A stretch of 64,000 bases of DNA from Pseudomonas batumici (GCF_000820515.1 NZ_JXDG01000032.1:1-64000); one strand, 5' to 3'; shown: positions 43,824-53,276, counted from the first letter of the stretch. Numbers and translations are program-made. The notes: generated by a model not told the origin, from the letters alone.

Positions 43824-45044
43824 CTAGCCGCTGGTCAGCGGACCTGGGAGTAACAAAGTTGACGGGTATCCCGGCACGGACGGTAGCGTCCAACGACGTG
43901 CCGGCCCGCGCCCGAAAGCATGCACCTTGCCTGTCGCCGCCAATGCATCGAGCGCCCGCTGCACCGTGCGCGGGCTGGTCCCCAGTGCGATCGCCAGCGC
44001 CGAGCTCGACCACGACTCGCCATCGGCCAGGAAAGCGAGCAGCGTGCCATGCGGCTCCTCGACCGGCGGCGCCAGAATAACCACCTCATGGGCCTGCCGC
44101 GGCACGAGCACGAAGCCCTCCCGGGTCGCCCTCACCTGCGCCAATGCGTGAATCTCGCCCCGTAGCCGTCCGATTTCGACCCGCAGCCGGACCCGGTGCG
44201 ATTCATCGGCCTCCTTGCCCCGGAATGCGCGGGCGATCAGGGCCTGTCGTGAAACACCTCCTGGCCAGCTCTCGGCGAGCACGCGCAGCAGCACGAACAA
44301 CACCGGCCGCTTCGTCAGCGATACCGACCTGTTCGCCTCACGCACCGCGTAACGACAGGCATCCACCACCAGTGCTGGCGAGGCGAACAGTGCCTCGACT
44401 TCCTCCAGCAGCAGGAAACGCTCCTCACCCCGCACGAGCAGACGCGCGGCAGGCCTACTCAACGTTTGGAAGGCGCTCTCGACTTCGGCAGCGAGTGCGG
44501 CAATACCCGCCTTGCGCGCGGCCTCTTCCGCCCGCCGCAGCGCAGTCCGCGCCGCCCCCGTCTGCAACCGCCGGATGGCAATCCCGGCGCGGGCCAACTC
44601 GTAGGCGGTCCTCAATGGCGGCGCCAGCATTGTCGGCTCAAGCGCGCTCAGCCGAAGCTCGGCCTCATCGAGATGACCGGTCAACAGCAGGCGCCGGACT
44701 TCGAGGTGACACGCATGCGCGGCATTCAGGCGGTCCCCCTGTGCCTCGAGAACCGCCCGCGCACCCGCGAGTGTCTTGGCCGGCCAGGCCAGGTCACGCG
44801 AGACCAGCGCGATCTCGGCTTCGGCAACGATGCAACGCGCCCTCGCCAGCGCCTCCAGCGGCCCGAAGGCACGGACGGCCATCTTCAGCAGAGCCCTGGC
44901 GCGAACCAGATCACCCAGCTGCGCCATGGCGATACCGCGCAGCGCAAGTGCCGGCCCGTCATCGCGCAGGGCAACCCTTTTCAAGGCACCAAGCACATCG
45001 CCGGTGGCGAGCAGCCGCGCCGCTGCGCCGATCATCGCGTCCAT
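43824..45044 (-). CDS. Helix-turn-helix regulator with long helical N-terminal region
   Basis: 406 residues. The first about 210 are Ala/Leu/Arg-rich helices of TPR-like look (DLVRARALLKMAVRAFGPLEALARARCIVAEAEIALVSRDL). A winged-helix region follows (SLTKRPVLFVLLRVLAESWPGGVSRQALIARAF, HRVRLRVEIGRLRGEI), and near the C-terminus a second HTH (SSSALAIALGTSPRTVQRALDALAATGKV). Divergent from the DUF899 gene with 122 bp between, and upstream of the propeller gene; probably regulates this small group. Confidence 0.7.
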   Translation of the reverse strand: MDAMIGAAARLLATGDVLGALKRVALRDDGPALALRGIAMAQLGDLVRARALLKMAVRAFGPLEALARARCIVAEAEIALVSRDLAWPAKTLAGARAVLEAQGDRLNAAHACHLEVRRLLLTGHLDEAELRLSALEPTMLAPPLRTAYELARAGIAIRRLQTGAARTALRRAEEAARKAGIAALAAEVESAFQTLSRPAARLLVRGEERFLLLEEVEALFASPALVVDACRYAVREANRSVSLTKRPVLFVLLRVLAESWPGGVSRQALIARAFRGKEADESHRVRLRVEIGRLRGEIHALAQVRATREGFVLVPRQAHEVVILAPPVEEPHGTLLAFLADGESWSSSALAIALGTSPRTVQRALDALAATGKVHAFGRGPARRWTLPSVPGYPSTLLLPGPLTSG

Positions 45045-45166
45045 GCCGATCCCGTCAAACTTGTCACTCCCACCCTGGTGCGCCTCCGCCCTAGTCTGTT
45101 CACGACCACCCGGTAACCGCTCGTACGACCGATGGTACGACGAGCCATGGCAAATGGAGAACCATC

Positions 45167-45964
45167 ATGACCACACACATGATAGGCACCCGCGAAGAAT
45201 GGCTGGCGGCGCGGCTCAAGCTGCTGGCAGATGAAAAAGAACTGACCCGCCGCGGCGACGCCCTGGCCCAGCAACGGCAGGCCCTGCCCTGGGTACGGAT
45301 CGACAAGGCCTACCGCTTCGACACCGACACCGGCAGCGCCTCGCTGCAGGAGCTGTTCAAGGGCCGCTCGCAGCTGCTGGTCTACCACTTCATGTTCGGG
45401 CCCGACTACAGCGCCGGCTGCCCTTCCTGCTCCTCGATCGCCGATGGCTTCAATGGCATCGTCGTCCATCTCGAAAACCATGACGTCGCCTTCACCGCCA
45501 TCTCGCGGGCACCGCTGGCCAAGCTGCAGGCGTTCAAGCAGCGCATGGGCTGGAGCTTTGACTGGGCCAGCTCGTTCGGCAGCGATTTCAACAGCGACTT
45601 CAGCGTCTGGTTCAGCGAGGAGCAGCAGCGCGAGGGCGACATTGTCTACAACTATCTCCGCGAGGCGCCTCTGGCGGGCCCCCAGAGAGGCCAGACCGTC
45701 CGGGAATGGCAGTTGCAGGGCAGCGAAAGTCCGATTTCCCGGGCCGCCGCCATGACCGGAACCGACATCGCCACGTTCATACGTGACAGGCCCGGGGTCA
45801 GCGCCTTCGTGCTCGAAGACGGCGAGGTCTACCACACCTACTCCGCCTATGCCCGCGGACTGGACGGCCTCTGGGGCATGTACCAGTGGCTCGACCGCGC
45901 GCCCAAGGGCCGCAACGAACAGGGCATCTGGTGGCGCCACCACGACAAATACGGCCAGGAGTGA
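45167..45964 (+). CDS. DUF899 family thioredoxin-like protein
   Basis: 265 residues. DUF899 hallmarks: REEWLAARLKLLADEKELTRRGDALAQQRQALPWVRIDKAY, then FMFGPDYSAGCPSCSSIADGF with a C-P-S-C redox-type motif, SAFVLEDGEVYHTYSAYARGLD and a WWRHHDKY ending. The fold is thioredoxin-like; its activity is not established. It is followed after 5 bp by a small membrane protein gene. Confidence 0.88.
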   Translation: MTTHMIGTREEWLAARLKLLADEKELTRRGDALAQQRQALPWVRIDKAYRFDTDTGSASLQELFKGRSQLLVYHFMFGPDYSAGCPSCSSIADGFNGIVVHLENHDVAFTAISRAPLAKLQAFKQRMGWSFDWASSFGSDFNSDFSVWFSEEQQREGDIVYNYLREAPLAGPQRGQTVREWQLQGSESPISRAAAMTGTDIATFIRDRPGVSAFVLEDGEVYHTYSAYARGLDGLWGMYQWLDRAPKGRNEQGIWWRHHDKYGQE

Positions 45965-45969
45965 CCCGC

Positions 45970-46248
45970 ATGCTCTCGTCCAGTCGGCTGAAGGAAAACC
46001 CACCGGCGCGAATGCCAGGCGGCCATGCACTGGGCATTGCCGACTGGCTGTGCCTGGCGGCCACGCCCACCTTCGCCGGCATGGCGTTGCTCACGGCCGC
46101 CGGTGCAGGCACGGACTTGATGTGTTCCTCCCTGCACGGCACTTTTGCCTTCGACGGCATGGTGACCATGTACCTGATCATGGGCGCCTTCCATCTGCCA
46201 CCCTGGCTGCGGCTGATTTCCGGCCACGCCGGCGGATCAACCGGCTGA
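45970..46248 (+). CDS. Small two-span membrane protein
   Basis: 92 residues from ATG 45970, 5 bp after the DUF899 stop. Hydrophobic segments are about 24-45 (DWLCLAATPTFAGMALLTAA) and 60-80 (FDGMVTMYLIMGAFHLPPWL). No family recognised. The tight spacing suggests co-expression with DUF899. Confidence 0.65.
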   Translation: MLSSSRLKENPPARMPGGHALGIADWLCLAATPTFAGMALLTAAGAGTDLMCSSLHGTFAFDGMVTMYLIMGAFHLPPWLRLISGHAGGSTG

Positions 46249-46362
46249 TCCAGGACGCCGACCGGCACGCGATCCAGGTAGGGCTCACATTAAGGAGGCC
46301 TATTGCTCTTTGGTTATCACTGCATGTTAATGTTATGCACATGATCCCAGGGAGTCAGCATC

Positions 46363-48009
46363 ATGATTGCGATACGAGAGGCGTGGAAATCAGGACTGCT
46401 TGGCCGCAAGCACTGGCCTCGCAACCTGGTCTCGGGCGTTATCGTGGGCATCGTGGCGCTCCCCTTGTCCATGGCCTTTGCCATCGCCTCGGGAGTCAAG
46501 CCCGAACAAGGCATCTACACCGCCATTGTCGGTGGGCTCCTGGTGTCCTTGTTCGGCGGCAGCCGCCTGCAGATCGCGGGTCCCACGGGCGCCTTTATCG
46601 TGATCCTGGCCGGCGTCACCGCCCGCTACGGAATCGACGGCCTACAGATAGCGACCTTCATGGCCGGGGCGATCCTGCTGCTACTCGGGATCACCCGGTT
46701 GGGAGCCATCATCAAGTTCATACCTGACCCTGTGATCGTCGGGTTCACCGCCGGCATCGGCGTGATCATCTGGGTGGGGCAATGGAAAGACTTCTTCGGC
46801 CTGCCGAAAGTCGCCGACGGTCATTTCCATGAGCGGCTCTGGCACCTGCTTGAAGCACTCCCGAACCTTCACCCGACGACGACCCTGCTGGCGCTCCTGA
46901 GCCTGCTGCTGGTCCTGCTCACGCCCAGGCTCCCCGGCATGAAACGCGTTCCCGGTCCCTTGCTCGCCATGGTCGTCGCAACCGTCATACAGGCGGTTTT
47001 CCAGTTCCCCGGTGTAGCCACGATCGGCAGTGCCTTCGGCGGGATACCCCAGGGGTTGCCGACATTGAGCCTGCCTGAGGTGACGCTGCCGCGGATCATC
47101 GAATTGATTGGTCCGGCATTCGCCATCGCCATGCTCGGCGCCATCGAGTCATTGTTGTCGGCCGTGGTGGCCGATGGCATGGCGGGCACCCGCCATGACT
47201 CCAACCAGGAGCTGATCGGCCAGGGCATCGCCAACCTGATCAGTCCGTTGTTCGCCGGCTTTGCCGCGACCGGAGCCATCGCCCGAACCGCCACCAATAT
47301 CCGCAACGGCGGCAACAGCCCGCTCGCCGGCCTGGTGCATGCGCTCACGCTGGTGCTGCTGGTGTCTTTCCTGGCACCGCTGGCTTCGGATATCCCGCTG
47401 TGCACCCTCGCGGCCATCCTGTTCGTCGTGGCCTACAACATGAGCGAGTTGAAACACTTCAAGCGCATGCTCCAGCGAGCACCGCGTGCCGATATCGCGA
47501 TACTGCTGGTCACCTTCATGCTGACGGTCTTCAGCGACCTGACCATTGCCGTGAACATCGGCGTCATTCTCGCCATGCTGCAATTCATGCGGCGGATGGC
47601 GTCTTCGGTGGAGGTGCAGAGAATGGTCGGCAAGGACCTGGAGGTCGAACTGCGCCTCAACGGCCAGGTCGAACTGCCGGCCAATGTCCTGGTGTATGGC
47701 ATCGAGGGGCCGTTGTTCTTCGGTGCGGCGGAAACCTTCGAACGGGTGCTGGCGCAGACCCACACCGACCCCGGGACCCTGATCATTCGCCTGAATCACG
47801 TGCCCTTCATGGACATCACGGGTTTGCAGACCCTGCTCGAAGTCATCGAGCAGCTGCGCAATCGCAACATTGTCGTGAAGCTGTGCGAGGCCAACGAGAA
47901 GGTCCTGGGCAAGCTGCGCAAGGCCGGGATACTCCAGGCGCTGGGGCCTGGGCATTATCATGCCGATTTCCATTCGGCACTGAGCGCCGCCAGCCCCTCC
48001 GGACAGTAA
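46363..48009 (+). CDS. SulP/SLC26-family transporter with STAS domain (DauA-like)
   Basis: 548 residues. The SulP core begins RNLVSGVIVGIVALPLSMAFAIASGVKPEQGIYTA and has IAGPTGAFIVILAGV, SLLSAVVADGMAGTRHDSNQELIGQG, and GFAATGAIARTATNIRNGG. The STAS domain is at about 430-535 (LVYGIEGPLFFGAAETFERVLAQ, FMDITGLQTLLEVIEQL). E. coli DauA carries C4-dicarboxylates; the substrate here is open. Monocistronic, inner membrane. Confidence 0.9.
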   Translation: MIAIREAWKSGLLGRKHWPRNLVSGVIVGIVALPLSMAFAIASGVKPEQGIYTAIVGGLLVSLFGGSRLQIAGPTGAFIVILAGVTARYGIDGLQIATFMAGAILLLLGITRLGAIIKFIPDPVIVGFTAGIGVIIWVGQWKDFFGLPKVADGHFHERLWHLLEALPNLHPTTTLLALLSLLLVLLTPRLPGMKRVPGPLLAMVVATVIQAVFQFPGVATIGSAFGGIPQGLPTLSLPEVTLPRIIELIGPAFAIAMLGAIESLLSAVVADGMAGTRHDSNQELIGQGIANLISPLFAGFAATGAIARTATNIRNGGNSPLAGLVHALTLVLLVSFLAPLASDIPLCTLAAILFVVAYNMSELKHFKRMLQRAPRADIAILLVTFMLTVFSDLTIAVNIGVILAMLQFMRRMASSVEVQRMVGKDLEVELRLNGQVELPANVLVYGIEGPLFFGAAETFERVLAQTHTDPGTLIIRLNHVPFMDITGLQTLLEVIEQLRNRNIVVKLCEANEKVLGKLRKAGILQALGPGHYHADFHSALSAASPSGQ

Positions 48010-48039
48010 CACCTGCCTGCCCGGCGTCGACCGGTTGCC

Positions 48040-48225
48040 TTACTGCTCCTTGCCGACCACCTTGCTTCTGGTCGAATAGGAAACACCGTGGGTTTCCAGA
48101 TAATCTCGAATCAACTGGCGAACCACCTGCGACGGCGTCAGGTCCTGAGCGGCACAAAGCTCCTCAAGGGCCTTTTTCTTGACCGGATCAATGAGTACGG
48201 TCAGTCGTGCGGTCTTGCTTTCCAT
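48040..48225 (-). CDS. Ribbon-helix-helix (CopG-type) DNA-binding protein
   Basis: 61 residues. The short strand RLTVLIDPVKKKALEELCAAQDLTPSQVVRQLIRDYL matches the Arc/MetJ fold with a basic first strand. No toxin partner is adjacent, so it may be a stand-alone regulator. The region upstream (48240-48280) is AT-rich and may hold its promoter. Confidence 0.75.
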   Translation of the reverse strand: MESKTARLTVLIDPVKKKALEELCAAQDLTPSQVVRQLIRDYLETHGVSYSTRSKVVGKEQ

Positions 48226-48348
48226 GGAAGTATCGACGCCCTGCGGCCACCTATGTTAATCAAATTATAATAACCGCCTTCCGGCGTTGTCACGCCCTCT
48301 CCCCGATCAGCGGAGGACGCCCCGGGATCGGCGGTTCCCACGTTATCG

Positions 48349-49320
48349 TCAACCGCCATCGCGAGCCAGTTGGCTGCTGCTTCTGCGGGAAAAAAGACAC
48401 TCCTGCGTGAGGGTCGCCCGCAGCTGCGCAGCCTCCTGCTCCAACCGTTCACACATGAAGTCGACGAACACGCGAATCTTGCGCGACAGCTGGCGACTCG
48501 AAGGCCAGACGATGCTCATGGTGTCCGGCGGGATCAGATAGCCATGCAGCAGACAGCGCAACGAGCCGTCAGCCAGGGCCTCGCGGGCCAGGAAGTCGGG
48601 GATGGTGCCCAGCCCGAAGCCCTTGACCAGCGCCCCACGGACCATCTCCATGTTGTTGCTGACCATCACTGTGCGGGTCCGAGGCTCCCTCGCACCCTCC
48701 TCGCGCAACAGAGGAAAGTCCAGCAACTTGCCGTTCTTGAAGTAGCGAAAACGCACCGCCAGGTGATCGTCCAGTTCCGCCGGCGTCTGCGGCGTGCCGT
48801 AGCGCTCCAGGTACGCCGGCGCGGCGCACAGCACCGGTTGCACGCCGGGCAGGCGTCGGCTCATCAGGCGCGAATCCGGCAGCTCGCCGCTGCGAATGGC
48901 GATATCCATCCCCTCCTCGATCAGGTCCACCAGCTTGTCGCTGAAGTCGAGGTCCAGTTCGATATCGGGGTACAGCTCCATGAACGCCATCAGCACGGAC
49001 TGGAAGAGCTGATAGCTGGCCGCCGGCATGCTGATGCGCAAACGTCCGCGCGGGACTTCCGTGGACTGCGACAAGGTCGCCTGGGCGTCGTCCAGCTCAT
49101 CGAGGATACGCCGGCAGCGCTCCTGGAACACCCGGCCCTCGTCGGTCAGGCTGAGGCTGCGGGTCGAGCGTTGAAACAGGCGCACGCCCAATTGCTGTTC
49201 AAGCCGGGTCACCCCCTTGCCAACGGCCGACGCCGACAGCCCCAGCGCCCTGCCCGCCTCGACGAAACTGCCCAGCTCGGCCGTGCGGACAAAGGACATC
49301 AAACCACTCAGTCGATCCAC
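48349..49320 (-). CDS. LysR-family transcriptional regulator
   Basis: 323 residues. N-terminus MDRLSGLMSFVRTAELGSFVEAGRALGLSASAVGKGVTRLE is the CrgA-like LysR head; the effector domain is GRLRISMPAASYQLFQSVLMAFMELYPDIELD. The last about 20 residues (Arg/Ser-rich) lack family pattern and may be a non-conserved tail. Divergent from the MFS gene that starts at 49500, which it probably controls. Confidence 0.88.
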   Translation of the reverse strand: MDRLSGLMSFVRTAELGSFVEAGRALGLSASAVGKGVTRLEQQLGVRLFQRSTRSLSLTDEGRVFQERCRRILDELDDAQATLSQSTEVPRGRLRISMPAASYQLFQSVLMAFMELYPDIELDLDFSDKLVDLIEEGMDIAIRSGELPDSRLMSRRLPGVQPVLCAAPAYLERYGTPQTPAELDDHLAVRFRYFKNGKLLDFPLLREEGAREPRTRTVMVSNNMEMVRGALVKGFGLGTIPDFLAREALADGSLRCLLHGYLIPPDTMSIVWPSSRQLSRKIRVFVDFMCERLEQEAAQLRATLTQECLFSRRSSSQLARDGG

Positions 49321-49499
49321 CTGCCTCTCCTATTCGATCCTTTTGTTCCGATATGGGCGGAATTTTTACCGTTTTTAACTCGATTACCCGCTCTTTAAGA
49401 TCCTTGCATGTTCCGCCGCCCCCGGTAAACCACCGAAGCGCGGCCATTTCACACTCATCCAAGGGGCACACAGCCACGCCCGATACAAGGATCCGACCG

Positions 49500-51032
49500 A
49501 TGTCCATCCCGCTCCTGCTGCAACAGCGACTGATCCTGCTGGCCGTGTGCATCACGGCCATCAGCATGCCCTTCAACTTCACCGCGCCGGCCGTTGCCCT
49601 GCCCGCCATCGGCCGCACCTTCGGTGGCTCGCCGATGGAGCTGAACTGGGTCACCAATGCCTTCATGCTGACCTTCGGCAGTTGCCTGATGCTGGCCGGC
49701 GCACTGGCTGACAACTATGGCCGCAAGAGAATCTTCTTCGGTGGCGTCAGCGCTTTTGCCGTGCTCGCTGCCGCCTTGCCCCTCGCCCCCAGCCTGGCAC
49801 TGTTCGATGTCCTGCGGGCGGCCCAGGGATTGGCTGCTGCGGCGGCCTTCTCCGGCGGTATGTCCGCCCTGGCGCAAGTCTTCGACGGACCGGGGCGCAT
49901 CCGCGCGTTCAGTTTCGTCGGGACCAGCTTTGGTATCGGCCTGGCCTTCGGCCCCGTAGTGGCCGGCGCCATCGTCGAAGCCTTTGACTGGCACCTGGTC
50001 TTCCCGCTGATCACCGTGCTGGCTGTGATCTCGTTGAGCCTGGCCTCCCGCTATATGCGGGAATCACGCAACCCCGATGCAGCCGGAGTCGATTGGCCAG
50101 GTGCGATCACCTTCACCTGGGCATTGGGTATCTTCACCTATGCCATCCTCAAAGCGCCGGAAAGCGGCTGGAGCGATCCGCTGGTGCTCGGGCTGTTCGC
50201 CGTCGCGCTGCTGTCCTTCGTGGCCTTCGTCATGATCGAACAGCATGTCGCCCAGCCCATGCTCGATCTGACGCTGTTCCGCTTCCCACGCTTCGTTGGC
50301 GTGCAACTGCTGGCAGCCGCGCCGGCCTATTCCTTCGTAGTGTTGCTGATACTGCTGCCGATCCGCTTCGTCGGCATCGAAGGCATGAGCGAGGTCGCGG
50401 CCGGCTGGTTACTGATCGCTTTATCGGCACCGCTGTTGGTACTGCCGGTTGTTGCCGGCTACCTGACCCGTTGGCTGTCACCTTCCACCTTGTGCGGCAG
50501 CGGTCTGCTGGTGTGTGCCGCCGGGTTGTTCTGGTTGAGCCATGTGCCGGTGGGTAGCGCGGCGACCGAACTGGCCTGGCCAATGCTGGTGATCGGTGCC
50601 GGCATCAGCCTGCCCTGGGGCTTGATGGATGGCATGGCGGTCAGCGTGGTACCCAAGGAACGCGCCGGCATGGCCACCGGTATCTTCAGCACGACCCGGG
50701 TGGCGGGTGAAGGCGTGGCCATTGCCGTCGTCACCGCACTGCTGTCGGCGTTCACCGCAGGTCATCTCGGTAATGCCGCGACGCCGGACATCGTCGGTGC
50801 CGCACAGCATCTGGCCACTGGCGACCTGGCCGGTGCCGCGCAACGGCTGCCCGCCGCCGGACACGCCGCGCTGGCCGAGGGTTACAGTGCCGCGTTCAGT
50901 ACCTTGCTGCGGGTGCTGACAGCGATCACCGTACTGACGGCGGCCGTGGTGTTTCTGTTTCTCGACCGGGGTTCGGTCGCGGATGATACGGACACCGAAC
51001 GGGACGACCAGGTGCTGGATCAGGCGGGGTAG
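49500..51032 (+). CDS. MFS drug exporter, DHA2-type (14 spans)
   Basis: 510 residues from ATG 49500 (MSIPLLLQQRLILLAVCITA). Motif A-type loop GALADNYGRKRIFFGG, motif C-like GTSFGIGLAFGPVVAGAIVE, about 14 hydrophobic segments. An in-frame start at 49353 would add unrelated sequence. Divergent from a LysR gene; its last 13 bp overlap the convergent DUF2239 gene. Inner membrane; substrate unknown. Confidence 0.9.
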   Translation: MSIPLLLQQRLILLAVCITAISMPFNFTAPAVALPAIGRTFGGSPMELNWVTNAFMLTFGSCLMLAGALADNYGRKRIFFGGVSAFAVLAAALPLAPSLALFDVLRAAQGLAAAAAFSGGMSALAQVFDGPGRIRAFSFVGTSFGIGLAFGPVVAGAIVEAFDWHLVFPLITVLAVISLSLASRYMRESRNPDAAGVDWPGAITFTWALGIFTYAILKAPESGWSDPLVLGLFAVALLSFVAFVMIEQHVAQPMLDLTLFRFPRFVGVQLLAAAPAYSFVVLLILLPIRFVGIEGMSEVAAGWLLIALSAPLLVLPVVAGYLTRWLSPSTLCGSGLLVCAAGLFWLSHVPVGSAATELAWPMLVIGAGISLPWGLMDGMAVSVVPKERAGMATGIFSTTRVAGEGVAIAVVTALLSAFTAGHLGNAATPDIVGAAQHLATGDLAGAAQRLPAAGHAALAEGYSAAFSTLLRVLTAITVLTAAVVFLFLDRGSVADDTDTERDDQVLDQAG

Positions 51033-51661
51033 TCCTGCGCGTCAGGCGCCAGACGCATGACATGAGCCCGGATATCTTCGGGCCAAGTCTCGATGCGCTG
51101 TTCCAGGGCTGCCCGATCGTCGGCGAACAGCGCGCGTGTTGCCTCTTCGTAGCCGGGCAGGTCACCGGCGATCGCCAACATGAACTGATAGGTGGCCTCC
51201 TGGGCGGCCCGGCGTTGCTGGAGCGCCCCGCCGTTTCGCCGGGCGTCATCCACCAGGCGCCGGAGTACCGCGGATGCACCGCCGGGTTGGGCGGCCAACC
51301 AATCCCATTGCCTTGGCAACAGGGTCACTTCCCGGGAGACCACCCCTAGTCTTGGCCGACCTCTTCCCCTCGGCTCCGCCGCTTCATCCTTCGCAGGTTG
51401 CGCAGGCTCGCCCGGCCCTGGCCGATAACGCCCGGCGCTGGCCTGGGGCGGCAGGGACAATCGTTCGAGGATCTCGGCCTCGGTACCGCGCAGGTCCAGA
51501 TCGATGACGCGGCCAGTCGCATCGTCGAAAACCAGATGGGTATTCGCCGAGCCATTTTCGATGGCCGTCTTGATCGCCAGCGCCACTTCAGCCAGCGGTC
51601 CGGACCGCAGCAATCGGTGGGATTCAAAGGCCGTGACAGGTTTTGAGAGAAGGTCGGACAT
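51020..51661 (-). CDS. DUF2239 family protein
   Basis: 213 residues. N-terminal part SDLLSKPVTAFESHRLLRSGPLAEVALAIKTAIENGSANTHLVFDDATGRVIDLDLRG and C-terminal GVVSREVTLLPRQWDWLAAQPGGASAVLRRLVDDAR, YQFMLAIAGDLPGYEEATRALFA match the DUF2239 pattern I know. The middle is Pro/Arg-rich (PRGRGRPRLG, AT-hook-like). Function unknown; cytoplasmic. Confidence 0.82.
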   Translation of the reverse strand: MSDLLSKPVTAFESHRLLRSGPLAEVALAIKTAIENGSANTHLVFDDATGRVIDLDLRGTEAEILERLSLPPQASAGRYRPGPGEPAQPAKDEAAEPRGRGRPRLGVVSREVTLLPRQWDWLAAQPGGASAVLRRLVDDARRNGGALQQRRAAQEATYQFMLAIAGDLPGYEEATRALFADDRAALEQRIETWPEDIRAHVMRLAPDAQDYPA

Positions 51662-51695
51662 GGAATCAGCCCCTTGGGTGTGGAAGCCAATTAAT

Positions 51696-51733
51696 ACCCG
51701 GATAAAAACAATTTCGCAATATCACCCGGATAA
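51696..51733. repeat. Direct repeat of ACCCGGATAA upstream of the DUF2239 gene
   Basis: ACCCGGATAA occurs at 51696-51705 and 51724-51733, 28 bp apart, in the AT-rich gap before the DUF2239 start (51661, minus strand). On that strand each reads TTATCCGGGT. They may be regulator sites; no regulator is implied. Confidence 0.4.
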
Positions 51734-51766
51734 TATTTGCAACGGCGCTGATTGCCCGAACAGCCC

Positions 51767-52399
51767 TCAGCCGTGTCCGAGACCTCGCAGGTAGGCGCAA
51801 AACATATCGGCCATGGCGTCCGCGTAGGTTTCGATCTGCACGGGGGTTCGCGGACTTTCCGAAAACCGCTTGCCCACCGAACTGAGCGTCACTTTGATCA
51901 GATCGCCGACCACGGCACGCGTTGCGTCCGTGGCATCGGGCAGTACCTCGCGCATGAAGACCTCGACAATCCGCTCTCCCGAAGCCCTCACTTCCCGCGC
52001 CTCAGGTGCATCGCGATAGAAAGGCGCGGCGTCATTGAGTGCCCCGCGGACCTCGGCCTCATCGCATTCGGAGCGAATGAAGGCGTGGACCAGCAGGCGT
52101 AACCGTTCAAGAGGTGGATGGCGGGTGTCCTCGAGGATGCCGCGCAGCATCTCGGTGGTCTCGCGCCACTCATCACTCTGCAGGCGAAAGAGGATCGCCG
52201 CCTTGTTCGGGAAATACTGGTACACCGATCCGACGCTGACACCGGCCCTTTCGGCCACCCGCGTGGTGGTAAAGCGTTGCATGCCCTCCTTCGCCAAAAC
52301 CTGAACAGCTGCTTGCAGAATCGACGCGACAAGGTCATTGGAGCGTGCCTGCTTGGGCTGTTTGCGTGAGGTAATCCGTGCACTTGGCCGATCGGTCAT
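51767..52399 (-). CDS. TetR-family transcriptional regulator
   Basis: 210 residues from ATG 52399 (MTDRPSARITSRKQPKQARS). TetR HTH: DLVASILQAAVQVLAKEGMQRFTTTRVAERAGVSVGSVYQYFPNKAAIL. An ATG at 52429 would add ten residues but lies in the spacer of the palindrome at 52412-52446, so 52399 is preferred; neither start has a strong Shine-Dalgarno. Divergent from an O-methyltransferase-like gene it likely represses. Confidence 0.87.
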   Translation of the reverse strand: MTDRPSARITSRKQPKQARSNDLVASILQAAVQVLAKEGMQRFTTTRVAERAGVSVGSVYQYFPNKAAILFRLQSDEWRETTEMLRGILEDTRHPPLERLRLLVHAFIRSECDEAEVRGALNDAAPFYRDAPEAREVRASGERIVEVFMREVLPDATDATRAVVGDLIKVTLSSVGKRFSESPRTPVQIETYADAMADMFCAYLRGLGHG

Positions 52400-52411
52400 G
52401 GGTGGGCTCGC

Positions 52412-52446
52412 AATGCGAATAGAAAACATGAAGGTTTATTCGCATT
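52412..52446. promoter_or_regulatory. Perfect 10-bp inverted repeat, candidate TetR operator
   Basis: AATGCGAATA (52412-52421) and TATTCGCATT (52437-52446) with a 15-bp spacer lie between the divergent TetR and methyltransferase genes. The right arm runs into TTATAAA (52445-52451), a good -10 candidate for the methyltransferase gene, so bound protein would block both promoters. Confidence 0.6.
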
Positions 52447-52479
52447 ATAAACCCTCACTGACCTCACAAGGAAAACCCC

Positions 52480-53145
52480 ATGACCACGCTGACTCAAGCA
52501 CCGCTCGCGCCCTTGCTCGATCGCCTGTTCGCAGAGGCCCCGCAAACCTGGTCGACGTTAAGTGCCGCCATTGGCGACATCTCGGAAGAAGAACGCGAGC
52601 GCCTGATGCGCAGCAAGACCGACTACCTGGACTTCTACAGTCGTCTGAAGGACTTTGCGCTGGCGGTCTCGCGAGAGACCGGAGCATTGCTTTACATGCT
52701 GGCGCGCAATAGCGCTGCGCGGACAATTGTCGAATTCGGTACCTCGTTCGGCCTCTCGACCCTGCACCTCGCCGCCGCGCTGCGGGACAATGGCGGTGGC
52801 CGCCTGATCACCAGCGAGTTTGAGCCGTCCAAAGTGCTGCGGGCCCGGGAACACCTGCTGGCCGGCGGGCTTGCCGACCTGGTGGAGATTCGAGTGGGGG
52901 ATGCCCTGCAGACCCTCGCGGTCGATCTCCCGGAAAGCATCGACCTGGTGCTTCTCGACGGCGCCAAGGCACTCTATCCCGAGATCCTCGGCCTGCTGCA
53001 GGGCCGCCTCCGGCCGGGCGCGCTGATCATCGCCGACAATGCCGACCATAGCCCCGACTACCTGGCCCGCGTGCGCAATCGCGCCGAGGGTTACCTGTCC
53101 ACGCCGTTCGCCGAGGATGTCGAACTGTCCATGTGGCTGGGCTGA
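52480..53145 (+). CDS. O-methyltransferase-like SAM-dependent methyltransferase
   Basis: 221 residues. SAM motif VEFGTSFGLSTLHLAAAL, acidic TSEFEPSK, and metal-site type motifs LVLLDGAKALYPEIL and IIADNADHSPDYL resemble the COMT/CCoAMT family (usually about 220 residues). AAGGAAAA precedes the ATG. Likely the target of the divergent TetR regulator; substrate unknown, possibly a catechol-type compound. Confidence 0.85.
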   Translation: MTTLTQAPLAPLLDRLFAEAPQTWSTLSAAIGDISEEERERLMRSKTDYLDFYSRLKDFALAVSRETGALLYMLARNSAARTIVEFGTSFGLSTLHLAAALRDNGGGRLITSEFEPSKVLRAREHLLAGGLADLVEIRVGDALQTLAVDLPESIDLVLLDGAKALYPEILGLLQGRLRPGALIIADNADHSPDYLARVRNRAEGYLSTPFAEDVELSMWLG

Positions 53146-53276
53146 ATCCCATCGGGGGTTCCCAGGTGCGGCAGCCTGGTCTGCCCCCTTGTCTCGGGAT
53201 CGTCATCCAGCGGAACGATTCAGTGGCTATGCTGGTCAAGCTATTTACTGTCCCATGAAACCAAGGTGACGATTCC

